From Micromonospora rifamycinica (GTDB taxonomy: Bacteria; Actinomycetota; Actinomycetes; Mycobacteriales; Micromonosporaceae), in contig NZ_LT607752.1 of assembly GCF_900090265.1 (NCBI RefSeq), positions 434,001-498,000 on the forward strand: a stretch of DNA of 64,000 bases. Direction: 5' to 3'. Under the pieces are notes generated by a model. The model worked only from the letters and a program-made list of their open reading frames with translations, was not told where the DNA came from and made no database searches. Positions 35,195 to 43,433 of this stretch are shown here, piece by piece; the first letter of the stretch is position 1, and each line of letters starts with the position of its first letter. The position numbers and the translations under genes are program-made.

Positions 35195-35812
35195 TCAGCC
35201 GCCGATCTCGATCCGCCGGTCGGCGACCGCGTCGATGAGGTCGGTGTCGTGCGAGGCCATCAACACCGCCGTGCCGGCCGCCTTCTCCCGCAGCAGCCGC
35301 CGCGTCAGCCAGGCCCGGCCCCGGACGTCGAGCCGCTGCTCCGGTTCGTCGAGGACGAGCAGCCGGCGTGGGCGGACGAAGCAGGAGGCCAGGGCGAGGC
35401 GGCGGCGCTGCCCGCTGGACAGGGTCGCCGGAAGCTGGTCGCGGGCCGGTTGCAGACCGAGTTCGGTGAGCACCTCCTCGACCGGGTCGGCGGTGCCACC
35501 GTGGGCGTAGGCGACCAGTTCGAGGTGCTCGACGACGGACAGGTCCGGAAAGAAGTCGATGTCGTCGAGGGCGGCGGCGACCGCCGCGCGGACCCGGGGG
35601 TCGGTCTCGTCGCAGCGACGCCCGTCGAGCAGCACCTCACCCCCGTCGGGGCGGTCCGCGCCGACGACGCAGCGCAGCAGGGTGGTCTTGCCCGAGCCGT
35701 TCGGCCCGACGACGACCGCGACCTGCCCGGCGTCGAGGTGGAAGCGCACGTCGTCCAGGACGACCAGCGCGCCGAACCGGCGGGTCAGCCCGCGTACGGC
35801 AAGGGTGCTCAC
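35195..35812 (-). CDS. ABC transporter ATP-binding protein
   Basis: A 205 aa ATPase with all nucleotide-binding motifs: Walker A GPNGSGKT, Q-loop region DDIDFFPDLSVVEHL, signature LSSGQRRRLAL, Walker B RRLLVLDEP and switch His in MASHDTDL. The GTG at 35812 gives the usual start (STLAVRGLTRRFG); another GTG six codons earlier is possible. It energises the DUF6297-like permease encoded 1 bp downstream. Short length and lack of a binding-protein gene point to export rather than import. Confidence 0.92.
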   Translation of the reverse strand: MSTLAVRGLTRRFGALVVLDDVRFHLDAGQVAVVVGPNGSGKTTLLRCVVGADRPDGGEVLLDGRRCDETDPRVRAAVAAALDDIDFFPDLSVVEHLELVAYAHGGTADPVEEVLTELGLQPARDQLPATLSSGQRRRLALASCFVRPRRLLVLDEPEQRLDVRGRAWLTRRLLREKAAGTAVLMASHDTDLIDAVADRRIEIGG

Positions 35813-35876
35813 AAACAGCCACTGTCGCACGCGGGCCGGTGTGGCCGCCGACCCGCCCCGACCGGGCGGCGCGCGG

Positions 35877-36800
35877 TCAGCCCTTGACGGCGCCGATCAG
35901 CACGCCCTTGATGAAGTGCCGTTGGATGAACGGGTAGACCGCGACGATCGGGGCCACGGTGAGGACCACCACCGCCATCTTGATCGCCTCGGTCGGTGGC
36001 ATGGACACCCCGGTGGTGCCGCCGGAGGTGTGCGGGGCCTGGCCGGCCAGCAGGTAGCTCTGCAACACCCGCTGGATCGGGTACATGTCGTTGCGGTCGA
36101 TGAACAGCAGCGCGTCGAACCAGACGTTCCAGTAGCTCACCGCGTAGAACAGCCCCACCACCGCGATGACCGCCCGGGACAGCGGCAGCACGATCCGGAC
36201 CAGGGTACGGAAGTGGCTGGCCCCGTCGACCCGGGCGCTGTCCAGCAGCTCCTGCGGGATGGCCTGGAAGAAGCCGCGCACCACCACCAGGTTGAACACG
36301 CTGATCGCCGGGGGCAGGATCAGCGCCCAGATGGTGTCCTTGAGGCCCAGTCCGGTCACCACCAGGTATTTCGGCACCAGCGGCGGATAGACCAGGAACG
36401 GGACCAGGAAGTAGATCAGCAGCCACCGGTAGCCCACCGACCGCGGCTGGGACAACCCGTACGCGGCCAGCACGGTCACGGTCAACGCCAGCGCGCTGCC
36501 GATGACGGTGACCAGCGTGCTGATCCACAGCGCCCGGGTGACCGCCCCACCGGCGAAGATCGTCTCGTAGGCCGCGGTGTCGATGCCCCGGGGGATGACG
36601 ACGATGCCACCGGCCTCGGCGAGGGTCTCCCGGGAGGACAGGCTGGTCACCAGGATCACCCAGAGTGGAAAGAGCACGCTGAGCACGAGCAGACCCAGGA
36701 AGGTGGCCTTGAGCCCCTGGCCGATCCGGGTCGGTGGCTCCTCCCACACCGGCCGGCGGTTGCGTCCGGTGCGGGCCCGCAGTGCGACGGTCTCGGTCAT
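35877..36800 (-). CDS. Sugar ABC transporter permease, LplC/YtcP type
   Basis: A 307 aa carbohydrate-importer permease of the MalG side. Six spans; the EAA loop is visible at PQELLDSARVDGASHFRTLVRIVLPLSR (only part is diagnostic: DSARVDGAS). The ending FIQRHFIKGVLIGAVKG is typical of the LplC/YtcP branch, which imports complex oligosaccharides. Its ATG overlaps the stop of the LplB-type gene by 4 bp. The ATPase (usually a shared MsiK-type protein in actinomycetes) is not in the operon. Confidence 0.94.
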   Translation of the reverse strand: MTETVALRARTGRNRRPVWEEPPTRIGQGLKATFLGLLVLSVLFPLWVILVTSLSSRETLAEAGGIVVIPRGIDTAAYETIFAGGAVTRALWISTLVTVIGSALALTVTVLAAYGLSQPRSVGYRWLLIYFLVPFLVYPPLVPKYLVVTGLGLKDTIWALILPPAISVFNLVVVRGFFQAIPQELLDSARVDGASHFRTLVRIVLPLSRAVIAVVGLFYAVSYWNVWFDALLFIDRNDMYPIQRVLQSYLLAGQAPHTSGGTTGVSMPPTEAIKMAVVVLTVAPIVAVYPFIQRHFIKGVLIGAVKG

Positions 36801-37825
36801 TTCGAGTAGATCCCCCGTTCGCCGAGCAGGTGGGCGACCCGGTTGGCGGCCAGGATCAGGCCCAGCCCGATCGCGGCCTTGAACAGGCCGGCCGCCGCGC
36901 CGTAGCCGTAGTTCCCGGTGGCGATGGAGAAGTGGTAGACGAACGTGTCGAGCACCTCGGCGGCCTGCCGGCCCACCGCCTCACGTTGCAGCAGGAACTG
37001 TTCGAAGCCGACCGAGAGCGCGTCGCCCAGCCGCAGGATGAGCAGCAGCACGATCACCGGTCGCAGGCCGGGCAGGGTGATGTGCCACAGCCGGCGCCAT
37101 CGGCCGGCGCCATCGGCCGCCGCCGCCTCGTAGAGGCTGGTGTCGATCGTGGACAGCGCGGCGAGGAAGACGATGGTCCCCCAGCCGACGTCCTTCCAGA
37201 CCGCCTCGGCGGTGACCAGGATGATGAAGGTGTCCGGGTTGGTCATCACGTTCCACGGCTGCATCCCGGCGTCGCGCATGGTCTGCGCCAGCAGGCCGGC
37301 GCCGCCGAGCATGGCGACGAAGAAGCTGACCACCAGCACCCAGCTGAAGAAGTGCGGCAGATAGACGACGGTCTGCACGAAGCCGCGCCACCGGCTGGAC
37401 AGCAGGTTGTGCAGCATGATCGCCAGGAAGATCGGCAGCGGGAAGAAGAAGACCAGCTGGAAGGCGGTGATCGCCAGGGTGTTGCGGAACGCCTCCCAGA
37501 AGGCCGAGTCCTCGAACAACAGCTGGAACTGCCCGAAGCCGATCCAGTTGCTGCGCGCGAACGCCTGCAACGGGTTGTCCCCCAGGTAGGGGTTGTAGTC
37601 CTGGAAGGCGATGACGTTGCCCAGGATCGGCAGGTAGCTGAAGACCAGCAGGACGAGGAAGCCGGGCGTCACCATGGCCAGCAGCTGCCAGTCCCGCCGC
37701 AGCCGGGTGCGCAGCGGCACCCGGCGTGCGCGTGCCGGGCGCAGGCGGTGCCGCGCCCGGGTGGTGGGCCCGTCGGGCCGGGTCCGGTCGGACCCGGCCA
37801 CGACGGTGGTGTCGCGAGTGGTCAT
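36797..37825 (-). CDS. Sugar ABC transporter permease, LplB type
   Basis: A 342 aa permease, MalF side of the importer. A 45-residue basic leader precedes the first span (WQLLAMVTPGFLVLLVFSYLP). Diagnostic LplB pieces include FQDYNPYLG, RNTLAITAFQLVFFFPLPIF, HFFSWVLVVSF and the EAA loop region LYEAAAADGAGRWRRLWHITLPGL (in part). It overlaps the binding-protein stop and the LplC start by 4 bp on each side, so the three genes are tightly coupled. Confidence 0.94.
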   Translation of the reverse strand: MTTRDTTVVAGSDRTRPDGPTTRARHRLRPARARRVPLRTRLRRDWQLLAMVTPGFLVLLVFSYLPILGNVIAFQDYNPYLGDNPLQAFARSNWIGFGQFQLLFEDSAFWEAFRNTLAITAFQLVFFFPLPIFLAIMLHNLLSSRWRGFVQTVVYLPHFFSWVLVVSFFVAMLGGAGLLAQTMRDAGMQPWNVMTNPDTFIILVTAEAVWKDVGWGTIVFLAALSTIDTSLYEAAAADGAGRWRRLWHITLPGLRPVIVLLLILRLGDALSVGFEQFLLQREAVGRQAAEVLDTFVYHFSIATGNYGYGAAAGLFKAAIGLGLILAANRVAHLLGERGIYSK

Positions 37826-39501
37826 CGCCCGGCCTTGGGCAGCGACCTGGCGAGCAGTTCCCGCGCTTCATCGCCCCCGTTCGCCTTCCACTCCTGCACG
37901 ATGGCGTCGATGTCGGAGAGTGGCCGGCGGCCCCGCAGCATGTCGGTGATCTTGTCCTCGGTGGGCACCTGGTTGGCCTTGTACGCGGCCGGCATCTCCA
38001 GCTTCACGCCGTCCCAGGGGTCCTTCTCCAGGTACTTCACCATGGCGTTGGAGTAGTTCAGGAGATCCGGCACGTAGTTCGGGGTCTCCGGGTACGGGCC
38101 GATGGTCGGGTTGCGACCGCTGATGAAGAAGTACTGGTTGGCGATCTCCTTGAACGCCAGGTCGGTCTTGACCGGCCCGTTGGGCGTGCTGGTGTGGTGC
38201 TTGCCCGCCACCCCGTAGTCGCGGAGCTGCGCCTCCTGCGTGCCGAGCGGCGCGGAGCACCAGTTCATGATCCGCAGTAGCTCCTCGACCCGCTCCTTGC
38301 CCACCCCCTTCTTGACGAAGGTGAACGAGATCGGCTCGTCGTCGCCCCAGACCAGCGGGTCGCCGCCGGTGGCGGAGAAGACCGGCACCGGCTGGATGTT
38401 CAGCTTGGCGTTGACCTTCTGGTGCTCGGCCTGGGCGCCCTGCCAGAAACCCACCCCGTTGCGGGTGAAGACGATCGCGCCGTTCTTGGCGAACAACTGG
38501 GCGCTGTCCGCGCCTCTGGTGGCGATGATCTCGGGGTGGACCAGGCCGTCCTTGTAGATCTTGGCCATCACCTCGACGGCCTGCCGGTACTCCGGGGTCT
38601 CGTACTTGAACTCCGGAGTACCGTCGGCCTTCAGCCGCCAGCCCTGCTTGGAGGCCGGCACCTTGTGGTACATCTGGATCATGTCGAAGACGTTGTCGAA
38701 CGCCCACACCTTCTTGGCCGGGTCGGTGACCTGCTTGGCCACGGTGAGCAGGTCGTCGAGCGACGCCGGCACCGCCAGCCCGCGCGCGTCGAGCAGGTCC
38801 TTGCGGGTGAACAGCGCCCAGGGGAACGGCCCGTCGGTCGGGTTGGGCACGGCCATCAGCCGCTCGTTCCACAGCGAGTTGCGCCAGGCCCCGCTCGGGA
38901 ACGAGGCCAGCATCGGGTACGCGTTGGCCGCGTCGCCCTTGAGGTGGTCGGTGAGGTCCTCGAAGAGCACCTTGATCGCCTCGGCGAAGCGCGGGATCTT
39001 GTCCACTTCCCATTGGGGCACGCAGAGCAGATCCGGGACGTCCCGGGCGCCGAGCATCGCGTTGAGCTTGTCCGCGTAGGTGTTGCCGTCCTGGATGGTG
39101 AAGTTGACCGGGGTGCCCAGCTCGGCGTTCACCGCCTGCAGGTAGGCGCTCTGCGCGACCCCGGGTGGGGCCGGACCCCACGCCGGGGTCATCGCGGTGA
39201 CCTCCTTGCCGCTGGTGCCCGGCCGCTCGGTGATCGCGTCGACCAGCGAGGTGGGGTACTTCGTGTAGCCGTCGGGCACCGGTCGGGTGCCGACGATGTC
39301 GGGCTTGATGCTCTGCGCGAGATCCTGCTGCCTCGGCAGCAGGTCGGCGTAGGAGTCCAGGTTCTGTGCGGCGCCGGAGCCGGCCGGCTTCTCGGAGCAC
39401 CCGGCGAGCAGGGGGCCGCCGGCGATGGCGGCCGTGCCGAGGCCGACCAGGCCGAGGAAGTGTCGGCGCGAGGCTGTCGAGCCGGGTTCATGGGGTGTCA
39501 T
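37822..39501 (-). CDS. Sugar-binding lipoprotein of the LplBC importer
   Basis: A 559 aa extracellular solute-binding protein. The ATG at 39501 (GGGGGA ribosome site) gives a twin-arginine signal SRRHFLGLVG followed by a lipobox LLAGC. The body is typical of the large family-1 binding proteins paired with LplB/YtcP permeases (LDARGLAVPASLDDLLTVAKQ, DEPISFTFVKKGVGKERVEELLRIMNW, quoted in parts). The frame extends upstream to 39633, but that stretch contains the promoter/operator. First gene of the three-gene operon; ligand probably an oligosaccharide. Confidence 0.93.
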   Translation of the reverse strand: MTPHEPGSTASRRHFLGLVGLGTAAIAGGPLLAGCSEKPAGSGAAQNLDSYADLLPRQQDLAQSIKPDIVGTRPVPDGYTKYPTSLVDAITERPGTSGKEVTAMTPAWGPAPPGVAQSAYLQAVNAELGTPVNFTIQDGNTYADKLNAMLGARDVPDLLCVPQWEVDKIPRFAEAIKVLFEDLTDHLKGDAANAYPMLASFPSGAWRNSLWNERLMAVPNPTDGPFPWALFTRKDLLDARGLAVPASLDDLLTVAKQVTDPAKKVWAFDNVFDMIQMYHKVPASKQGWRLKADGTPEFKYETPEYRQAVEVMAKIYKDGLVHPEIIATRGADSAQLFAKNGAIVFTRNGVGFWQGAQAEHQKVNAKLNIQPVPVFSATGGDPLVWGDDEPISFTFVKKGVGKERVEELLRIMNWCSAPLGTQEAQLRDYGVAGKHHTSTPNGPVKTDLAFKEIANQYFFISGRNPTIGPYPETPNYVPDLLNYSNAMVKYLEKDPWDGVKLEMPAAYKANQVPTEDKITDMLRGRRPLSDIDAIVQEWKANGGDEARELLARSLPKAGR

Positions 39502-39551
39502 CGGTCCCCCTTCGAGAAGGGTCGGTGGCGGATTCGCAGGTTGGGGCGAGC

Positions 39552-39578
39552 TAGTTGGTCTGGATGTTAAACAAACTA
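39552..39578. promoter_or_regulatory. ROK-type operator before the LplBC importer
   Basis: TAGTTGGTCT and AAACAAACTA (39552-39561, 39569-39578; 7 bp spacer) form an 8-of-10 inverted repeat. The half-site TAGTTTGTTT is characteristic of ROK-family sugar repressors. It lies about 50 bp upstream of the binding-protein start. No ROK regulator gene is in the window. Confidence 0.55.
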
Positions 39579-39687
39579 ATGGACGGCGGGAGATTCCTAC
39601 AAGGGGCATCGATGTCCCGGCCTCGCCCCGCACGGGGCGGCCCCGTCACGACGAGCGGTTCCCGGACCGGCTGCGTAGGCTCCCGGC

Positions 39688-40218
39688 ATGAGCGCACCGT
39701 CCCGCATCCTGGTCTACGGGGTGTACGGCGCGGGCAAGTCCACCCTGGCAGCGGTGCTGGCCGACCGGCTGCGACTGCCCTGGCACCCGGTCGACGACCT
39801 GCTGTGGCTACCCGGCTGGGTGGAGGTGCCGGTCGACCGGCAGCGCACCCGGATCACCCAGATCTGCCAGGAGGAACGCTGGATCCTCGACGGGGCCTAC
39901 CACGGGTGGCGGGACGTGCCGCTGGCCCGCGCCGACCTGGTCGTCGCCCTGGACTACCCGCGCTGGCGCTCGTTCGGCCGGCTGCTGCGCCGTACCCTGA
40001 GCCGGCTGGTGACCGGGGAGGAGATCTGCAACGGCAACCGCGAGTCACTGGGCAGCGTGCTGTCCCGGGACTCGATCCTGGTCTGGCACGTCGGCGCGTT
40101 CGCCCGGGCCCGCCGACGGATGCGGGCCTGGCAGGCCGACCCGACCGCGCCGCCGGTGCTGCTGTTCCGCTCCCCGGCCGAACTGGACCGCTGGGTGGCC
40201 ACCCTGCCCCGCCGGTGA
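39688..40218 (+). CDS. Small P-loop NTPase (adenylate kinase/topology-modulation-like)
   Basis: A 176 aa cytoplasmic P-loop protein. Walker A GVYGAGKST at residues 11-19, a substrate pocket W-HPVDDLLWLPGW, WILDGAYHGW, the hydrophobic strand DLVVALDYPRWRSFGRLLRRTL and a C-terminal LLFRSPAELDRWVATL. This is the pattern of the FlaR/topology-modulation/shikimate-kinase-like group, often annotated adenylate kinase; the true substrate is unclear. Divergent from the sugar importer and not obviously linked to it. Confidence 0.85.
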   Translation: MSAPSRILVYGVYGAGKSTLAAVLADRLRLPWHPVDDLLWLPGWVEVPVDRQRTRITQICQEERWILDGAYHGWRDVPLARADLVVALDYPRWRSFGRLLRRTLSRLVTGEEICNGNRESLGSVLSRDSILVWHVGAFARARRRMRAWQADPTAPPVLLFRSPAELDRWVATLPRR

Positions 40219-40240
40219 GCGGGCCCGGGCCGGCGAACCG

Positions 40241-41086
40241 TCAGGAGCGCGGCGCGGCGCCGTTGTCGACGAACCGGAACACCGTGTCCAGGGTGGCGTC
40301 GCCCAGCTCCTCCAGGATCAGGCCGCGCTGGCTGGAGTACTGGAGATAGGCGGAGCTGTTGCTGATCGCGTAGGTCCGCTTGCCACCCTCCGAGCCGCTC
40401 ACCACGATCGAGAACAACTGGCGCGGTTCCGTCGGCAGGCAGGGGGCCGCCGCGACGGTCAGCGGAGCGGAACCCGCCGACTGGACCTGCCAGCAGGCCC
40501 GGTCCCCGTCGGCGTCCGGCTCGGCGGTACGGACCAGATAGTGACCGGACTTCTGCGGCACGAACACGAACAGCCGACGCCCCTCCTCGCCGTCGACCTC
40601 TCCGAGACCGCCGTCGTCGAGCAGGGACACCACCGACTCCGCGGCCGACGTCCGGATCAGCACGAACTGCCGCTGGCCCAGCCCCAGCGGATCGGTGCGC
40701 GGCGCACCCGACGAGGGACTGCCCGAACTGCCCGTCGTGCTCGGCGGGGGACTGCCCGAACCACCCGTCGGCCCCCCGGTGGCCGGTGCCCGGGAGGTAC
40801 CCGGGGTCGGCGTGACCGACGGGGTGCCCGGCGGCGGACCCGGCGTCCGGCCGTCCGGCCCGGCCGGCAGGGTGCCGTGCGGGGCGTCGGCGAGGCGGAC
40901 CGCGGTGACACCGGCCCCCAGCGCGCCCACCAGGGCGACCCCCAGCGCGGCGGTCGCCACCTGCCGACGCCGCCGCCGGATGTCGCCCCGCCGCCGGACC
41001 TCGGTGACCGGGGCGAGTCGGCCGGTCTGCCGGGCGTGCCGGGCCAGCCCGTGCAGAGCCCCGTCGAGCGTGTCGTCAGGCTCCAT
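40241..41086 (-). CDS. Membrane partner of SigE-family sigma factor, with C-terminal beta-trefoil-like domain
   Basis: A 281 aa protein. Short cytoplasmic N-terminus (LDGALHGLARHARQTGRL) ending in an Arg cluster, one transmembrane span (VATAALGVALVGALGAGVTAV), a Pro/Thr/Ser/Gly linker, then a sensor-like outer domain of about 140 aa. That domain contains RQFVLIRTSAAESVVSL, a Cys pair and GLILEELGDATLDTVFRF. The domain recurs in the lipoprotein encoded at 41695-42321. It overlaps the sigma-factor gene by 11 bp, so it probably acts as its anti-sigma or signal sensor, though no standard anti-sigma motif is seen. Confidence 0.75.
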   Translation of the reverse strand: MEPDDTLDGALHGLARHARQTGRLAPVTEVRRRGDIRRRRRQVATAALGVALVGALGAGVTAVRLADAPHGTLPAGPDGRTPGPPPGTPSVTPTPGTSRAPATGGPTGGSGSPPPSTTGSSGSPSSGAPRTDPLGLGQRQFVLIRTSAAESVVSLLDDGGLGEVDGEEGRRLFVFVPQKSGHYLVRTAEPDADGDRACWQVQSAGSAPLTVAAAPCLPTEPRQLFSIVVSGSEGGKRTYAISNSSAYLQYSSQRGLILEELGDATLDTVFRFVDNGAAPRS

Positions 41087-41588
41087 GGCTCCTCCCGCCC
41101 GTTGTCTGGTGTTCGCCGCCGGTCAGATAACTGGCCAGCCCCCGGCGTCCCCGGGCCAGCCGGGTCTTGACGGTGTTCGGATTCGTCCGGGTCTCCACGG
41201 CGATCTCGGTCACACTGAGGCCGACCAGATGGTGCAGCACGATGACCCGACGCTGCTCGGCGGGGATCCGCCGCAACGCCTCGACCAGCGCGACGTGGTC
41301 CACGGAGACCGCCTCGACCTGCTGGCCGACCGCCTCCCGGCGGTGCGCCCGGACCCGGTTCACCGCCTTGCGCCACGCGCTCACCGCGACCCGGTAGGCG
41401 ACCTTGCGCACCCATGCCTCGGGGCTGTCACACTCCCGCACGGTCGACCACCGCCCCCAGGCACGGGCGTACGCCTCGGCCACCGCGTCCTCGGCCTCGG
41501 TGCGGCTGCCGACCATCGCGTACACCTGCCCCAGCACCCGCTGGGCCGAGGAGGCGTAGAACGCGTCGAACTCCTCGGCGTCACGCAT
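41076..41588 (-). CDS. SigE-family ECF RNA polymerase sigma factor
   Basis: A 170 aa sigma factor with regions 2 and 4 only. Region 2: AQRVLGQVYAMVGSRTEAEDAVAEAYARAW and SPEAWVRKVAYRVA (parts). Region 4: ALRRIPAEQRRVIVLHHLVGLSVTEIA with NTVKTRLARGRRGL. These are marks of the actinobacterial SigE family (SACE-type, around 170 aa). The ATG at 41588 is the natural start. It is coupled by an 11-bp overlap to the membrane partner gene, and may also drive the paralogous lipoprotein gene just upstream. Confidence 0.93.
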   Translation of the reverse strand: MRDAEEFDAFYASSAQRVLGQVYAMVGSRTEAEDAVAEAYARAWGRWSTVRECDSPEAWVRKVAYRVAVSAWRKAVNRVRAHRREAVGQQVEAVSVDHVALVEALRRIPAEQRRVIVLHHLVGLSVTEIAVETRTNPNTVKTRLARGRRGLASYLTGGEHQTTGGRSHGA

Positions 41589-41694
41589 TGATCAAGCTCT
41601 CCACCTGCCCGGTCGCATCTGGTCCACCTCTCAGCCACCCCGGCCCGGCCGGACCGGTCGGGACCGCCCCCCGTCCGATCCGACCGGCCCGACG

Positions 41695-42321
41695 TCACCG
41701 GCCGACGGGTGCCGGTCCGTTGTCGTTGAACCGGAAGCTGCTCGTCGGCTCGGCGTCGCCCAGCTCCTCGAGGATGAGACCGTACCGGGACGAGTGGCGC
41801 AGGAACGCCCCGGCACTACTGATCAGGTACGACGGGGTGGTGCCGGCGGCGGTCATGATCTCGAACTGCTGGCGGGGGTCGTCAGCCTTGCAGGTGGCGG
41901 CCTGCACCACCAGCGGCTGCGTGTTGCCCGGGTTGTGCACCCGCCAGCACAGCGGCCCGGCACTCGACCGCGAGTACGCCTTGAGGAGGTACCGCTGCCC
42001 GCCCACCGGGGTCGGCACGAAGAGCTGCCGACCCTGGTCGTCGTCGACCTCGGCCAGCCGCCCCGAGTCGGTCAGCGACAGGCCGCCCTCGAACGCGCCG
42101 ACCCGCACGATCGTGTACTGGCGGTTGCCCGACAACCCACGCGGCGCGGTGCTGGTCTTCGGCGGCGTGGCCGACAACCCCGCCGGCACGGCCACCACCG
42201 GCTGCTCCACCGGGGCCGGTGGCACGTCGCCGCCACCCGGCCGGGTGTCCACGGCGCAGGCGGCCAGCGCACCGGTCAGGGCCAGCAGGCCGGCGCCGGT
42301 GAACCATCGCTTCATCGACAT
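41695..42321 (-). CDS. Lipoprotein paralogous to the SigE partner sensor domain
   Basis: A 208 aa lipoprotein. The ATG at 42321 has GAGGAG upstream; the frame extends 33 codons further without a better start. Signal and lipobox read LTGALAAC. The mature part repeats the outer domain of the sigma partner: RQYTIVRVGAFEGGLSL, EVDDDQGRQLF, a Cys pair (LCWRVHN, ATCKADD) and GLILEELGDAEPTSSFRFNDNG. It probably lies at the outer face of the membrane. With the sigma factor and its partner it forms a three-gene set on one strand (106 bp gap). Confidence 0.8.
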   Translation of the reverse strand: MSMKRWFTGAGLLALTGALAACAVDTRPGGGDVPPAPVEQPVVAVPAGLSATPPKTSTAPRGLSGNRQYTIVRVGAFEGGLSLTDSGRLAEVDDDQGRQLFVPTPVGGQRYLLKAYSRSSAGPLCWRVHNPGNTQPLVVQAATCKADDPRQQFEIMTAAGTTPSYLISSAGAFLRHSSRYGLILEELGDAEPTSSFRFNDNGPAPVGR

Positions 42322-42432
42322 TGTCCGCTCCTCAGGATGGGTGGTGTGGGCGGCGGGTCGCGTCGACCTGTCGTCCTCGCCGGTGGGCGATTCACCCGTC
42401 AGGACGTCCGCCACGGCCACCCGGTTTCACCT

Positions 42433-42543
42433 CCGCCGAGATTTCTCCGCCGACCCGCCGCCGAGATTTCTCCGCCGACCTGCCGCTGCGCCGACCCGCC
42501 GATCCGCCGATCGCCGACCTGCCGCTGCGCCGACCCGCCGATC
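42433..42543. repeat. Short direct repeats in divergent gap
   Basis: Two copies of a 23-bp unit (42433-42455, 42458-42480) followed by two copies of a 24-bp unit (42481-42504, 42520-42543), all built on CCGCCGA/CCGATC words. They occupy much of the gap 42322-42698 between the lipoprotein and the reductase genes. No protein-coding logic is apparent; repeat slippage is likely. Confidence 0.8.
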
Positions 42544-42698
42544 TGCCGCCGCGCCCGCTGATCCGCCGATCCACCGCCGGGCGTGGGGCGGGTGGGGTGA
42601 CCAGGAACGGCGCGCGGCGGATGGGCCGGATCCGCGGCGGAGTTTTGGGATGCTGTGATGATCCGGCACGACATCGCCCGACTGGAAGGGAACCTCCG

Positions 42699-43313
42699 AT
42701 GGCAAAGGTCATCTCCACCCTGTTCACCTCGGCCGACGGGGTGGCCGAGATCGACCCCGACTGGCACTTCCCGTACTTCGACGACAACATGGGCCGGGCG
42801 GTCACCGAGGACTACGGCACCGCCGACGTGCTGCTGTTCGGCCGGGAGACCTACGACAGCTTCGCCGGGGCGTGGCCCGACCGGGAGGCCGCGGGCGGCG
42901 ACGACGCGCCCTTCGCCAAGCAGCTCGGCGACCTGCGCAAGGTGGTCGCCTCGCGGCAGCCCCGGGAGCTCGCCTGGCGCAACTCCGAGCTGCTCGACGG
43001 GGATCTCGTCGAGGCCGTCACCGCCCTGCGTGACGACCCCGGGGTGGGGGGCGTCCTCATCCCCGGCTCGATCTCGGTGGTGCAGCAGCTGTTGGCCGCC
43101 GGGCTGGTCGACGAACTGCGGCTGCTGGTGCATCCGGTCGCGGCGCGCAAGGGCCGCCGGTTGTTCGACGACGGGGACACGCCGTACCACCTGCGGGTGA
43201 CGGCGACCGAGGCCTACCCGACCGGGGTGATCCGGGTGATCTACGCGCCGGCCGGTGCGCCCGCCGCCGCCGACTACGACGCGGCCAAGGAGCAGTTGGC
43301 CGCCGGGGAGTAG
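42699..43313 (+). CDS. Dihydrofolate reductase family protein (RibD C-terminal-like)
   Basis: A 204 aa protein of the DHFR/RibD reductase fold, NADPH-dependent by family. Signs: MAKVISTLFTSADGVAEI, DVLLFGRETYDSFAGAWPD, FAKQLGDLRKVVASR, GVLIPGSISVVQQLLAAGLVDEL and LLVHPVAARKGRRLF. The ATG at 42699 is preceded by GGAAGGGA. These stand-alone proteins usually act on small unknown substrates rather than being the essential DHFR. The reading frame is open upstream through the repeat region, which is not homologous. Confidence 0.9.
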   Translation: MAKVISTLFTSADGVAEIDPDWHFPYFDDNMGRAVTEDYGTADVLLFGRETYDSFAGAWPDREAAGGDDAPFAKQLGDLRKVVASRQPRELAWRNSELLDGDLVEAVTALRDDPGVGGVLIPGSISVVQQLLAAGLVDELRLLVHPVAARKGRRLFDDGDTPYHLRVTATEAYPTGVIRVIYAPAGAPAAADYDAAKEQLAAGE

Positions 43314-43433
43314 CCCCCGCCCGCGCGGACCGCCCGGCCCCCGCCGGCCACCGGTGTCGCGTGCCGCCGGCCGCCACCGACGTCGGGTGGCGTCGACCCG
43401 GTCGGTGGTCCGCGCGGCGACGCCGCCGACCTG

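Noticed and set aside
42433..42543. CRISPR-like array
   Set aside because: Two different short units in two copies each, without regular unique spacers or cas genes.
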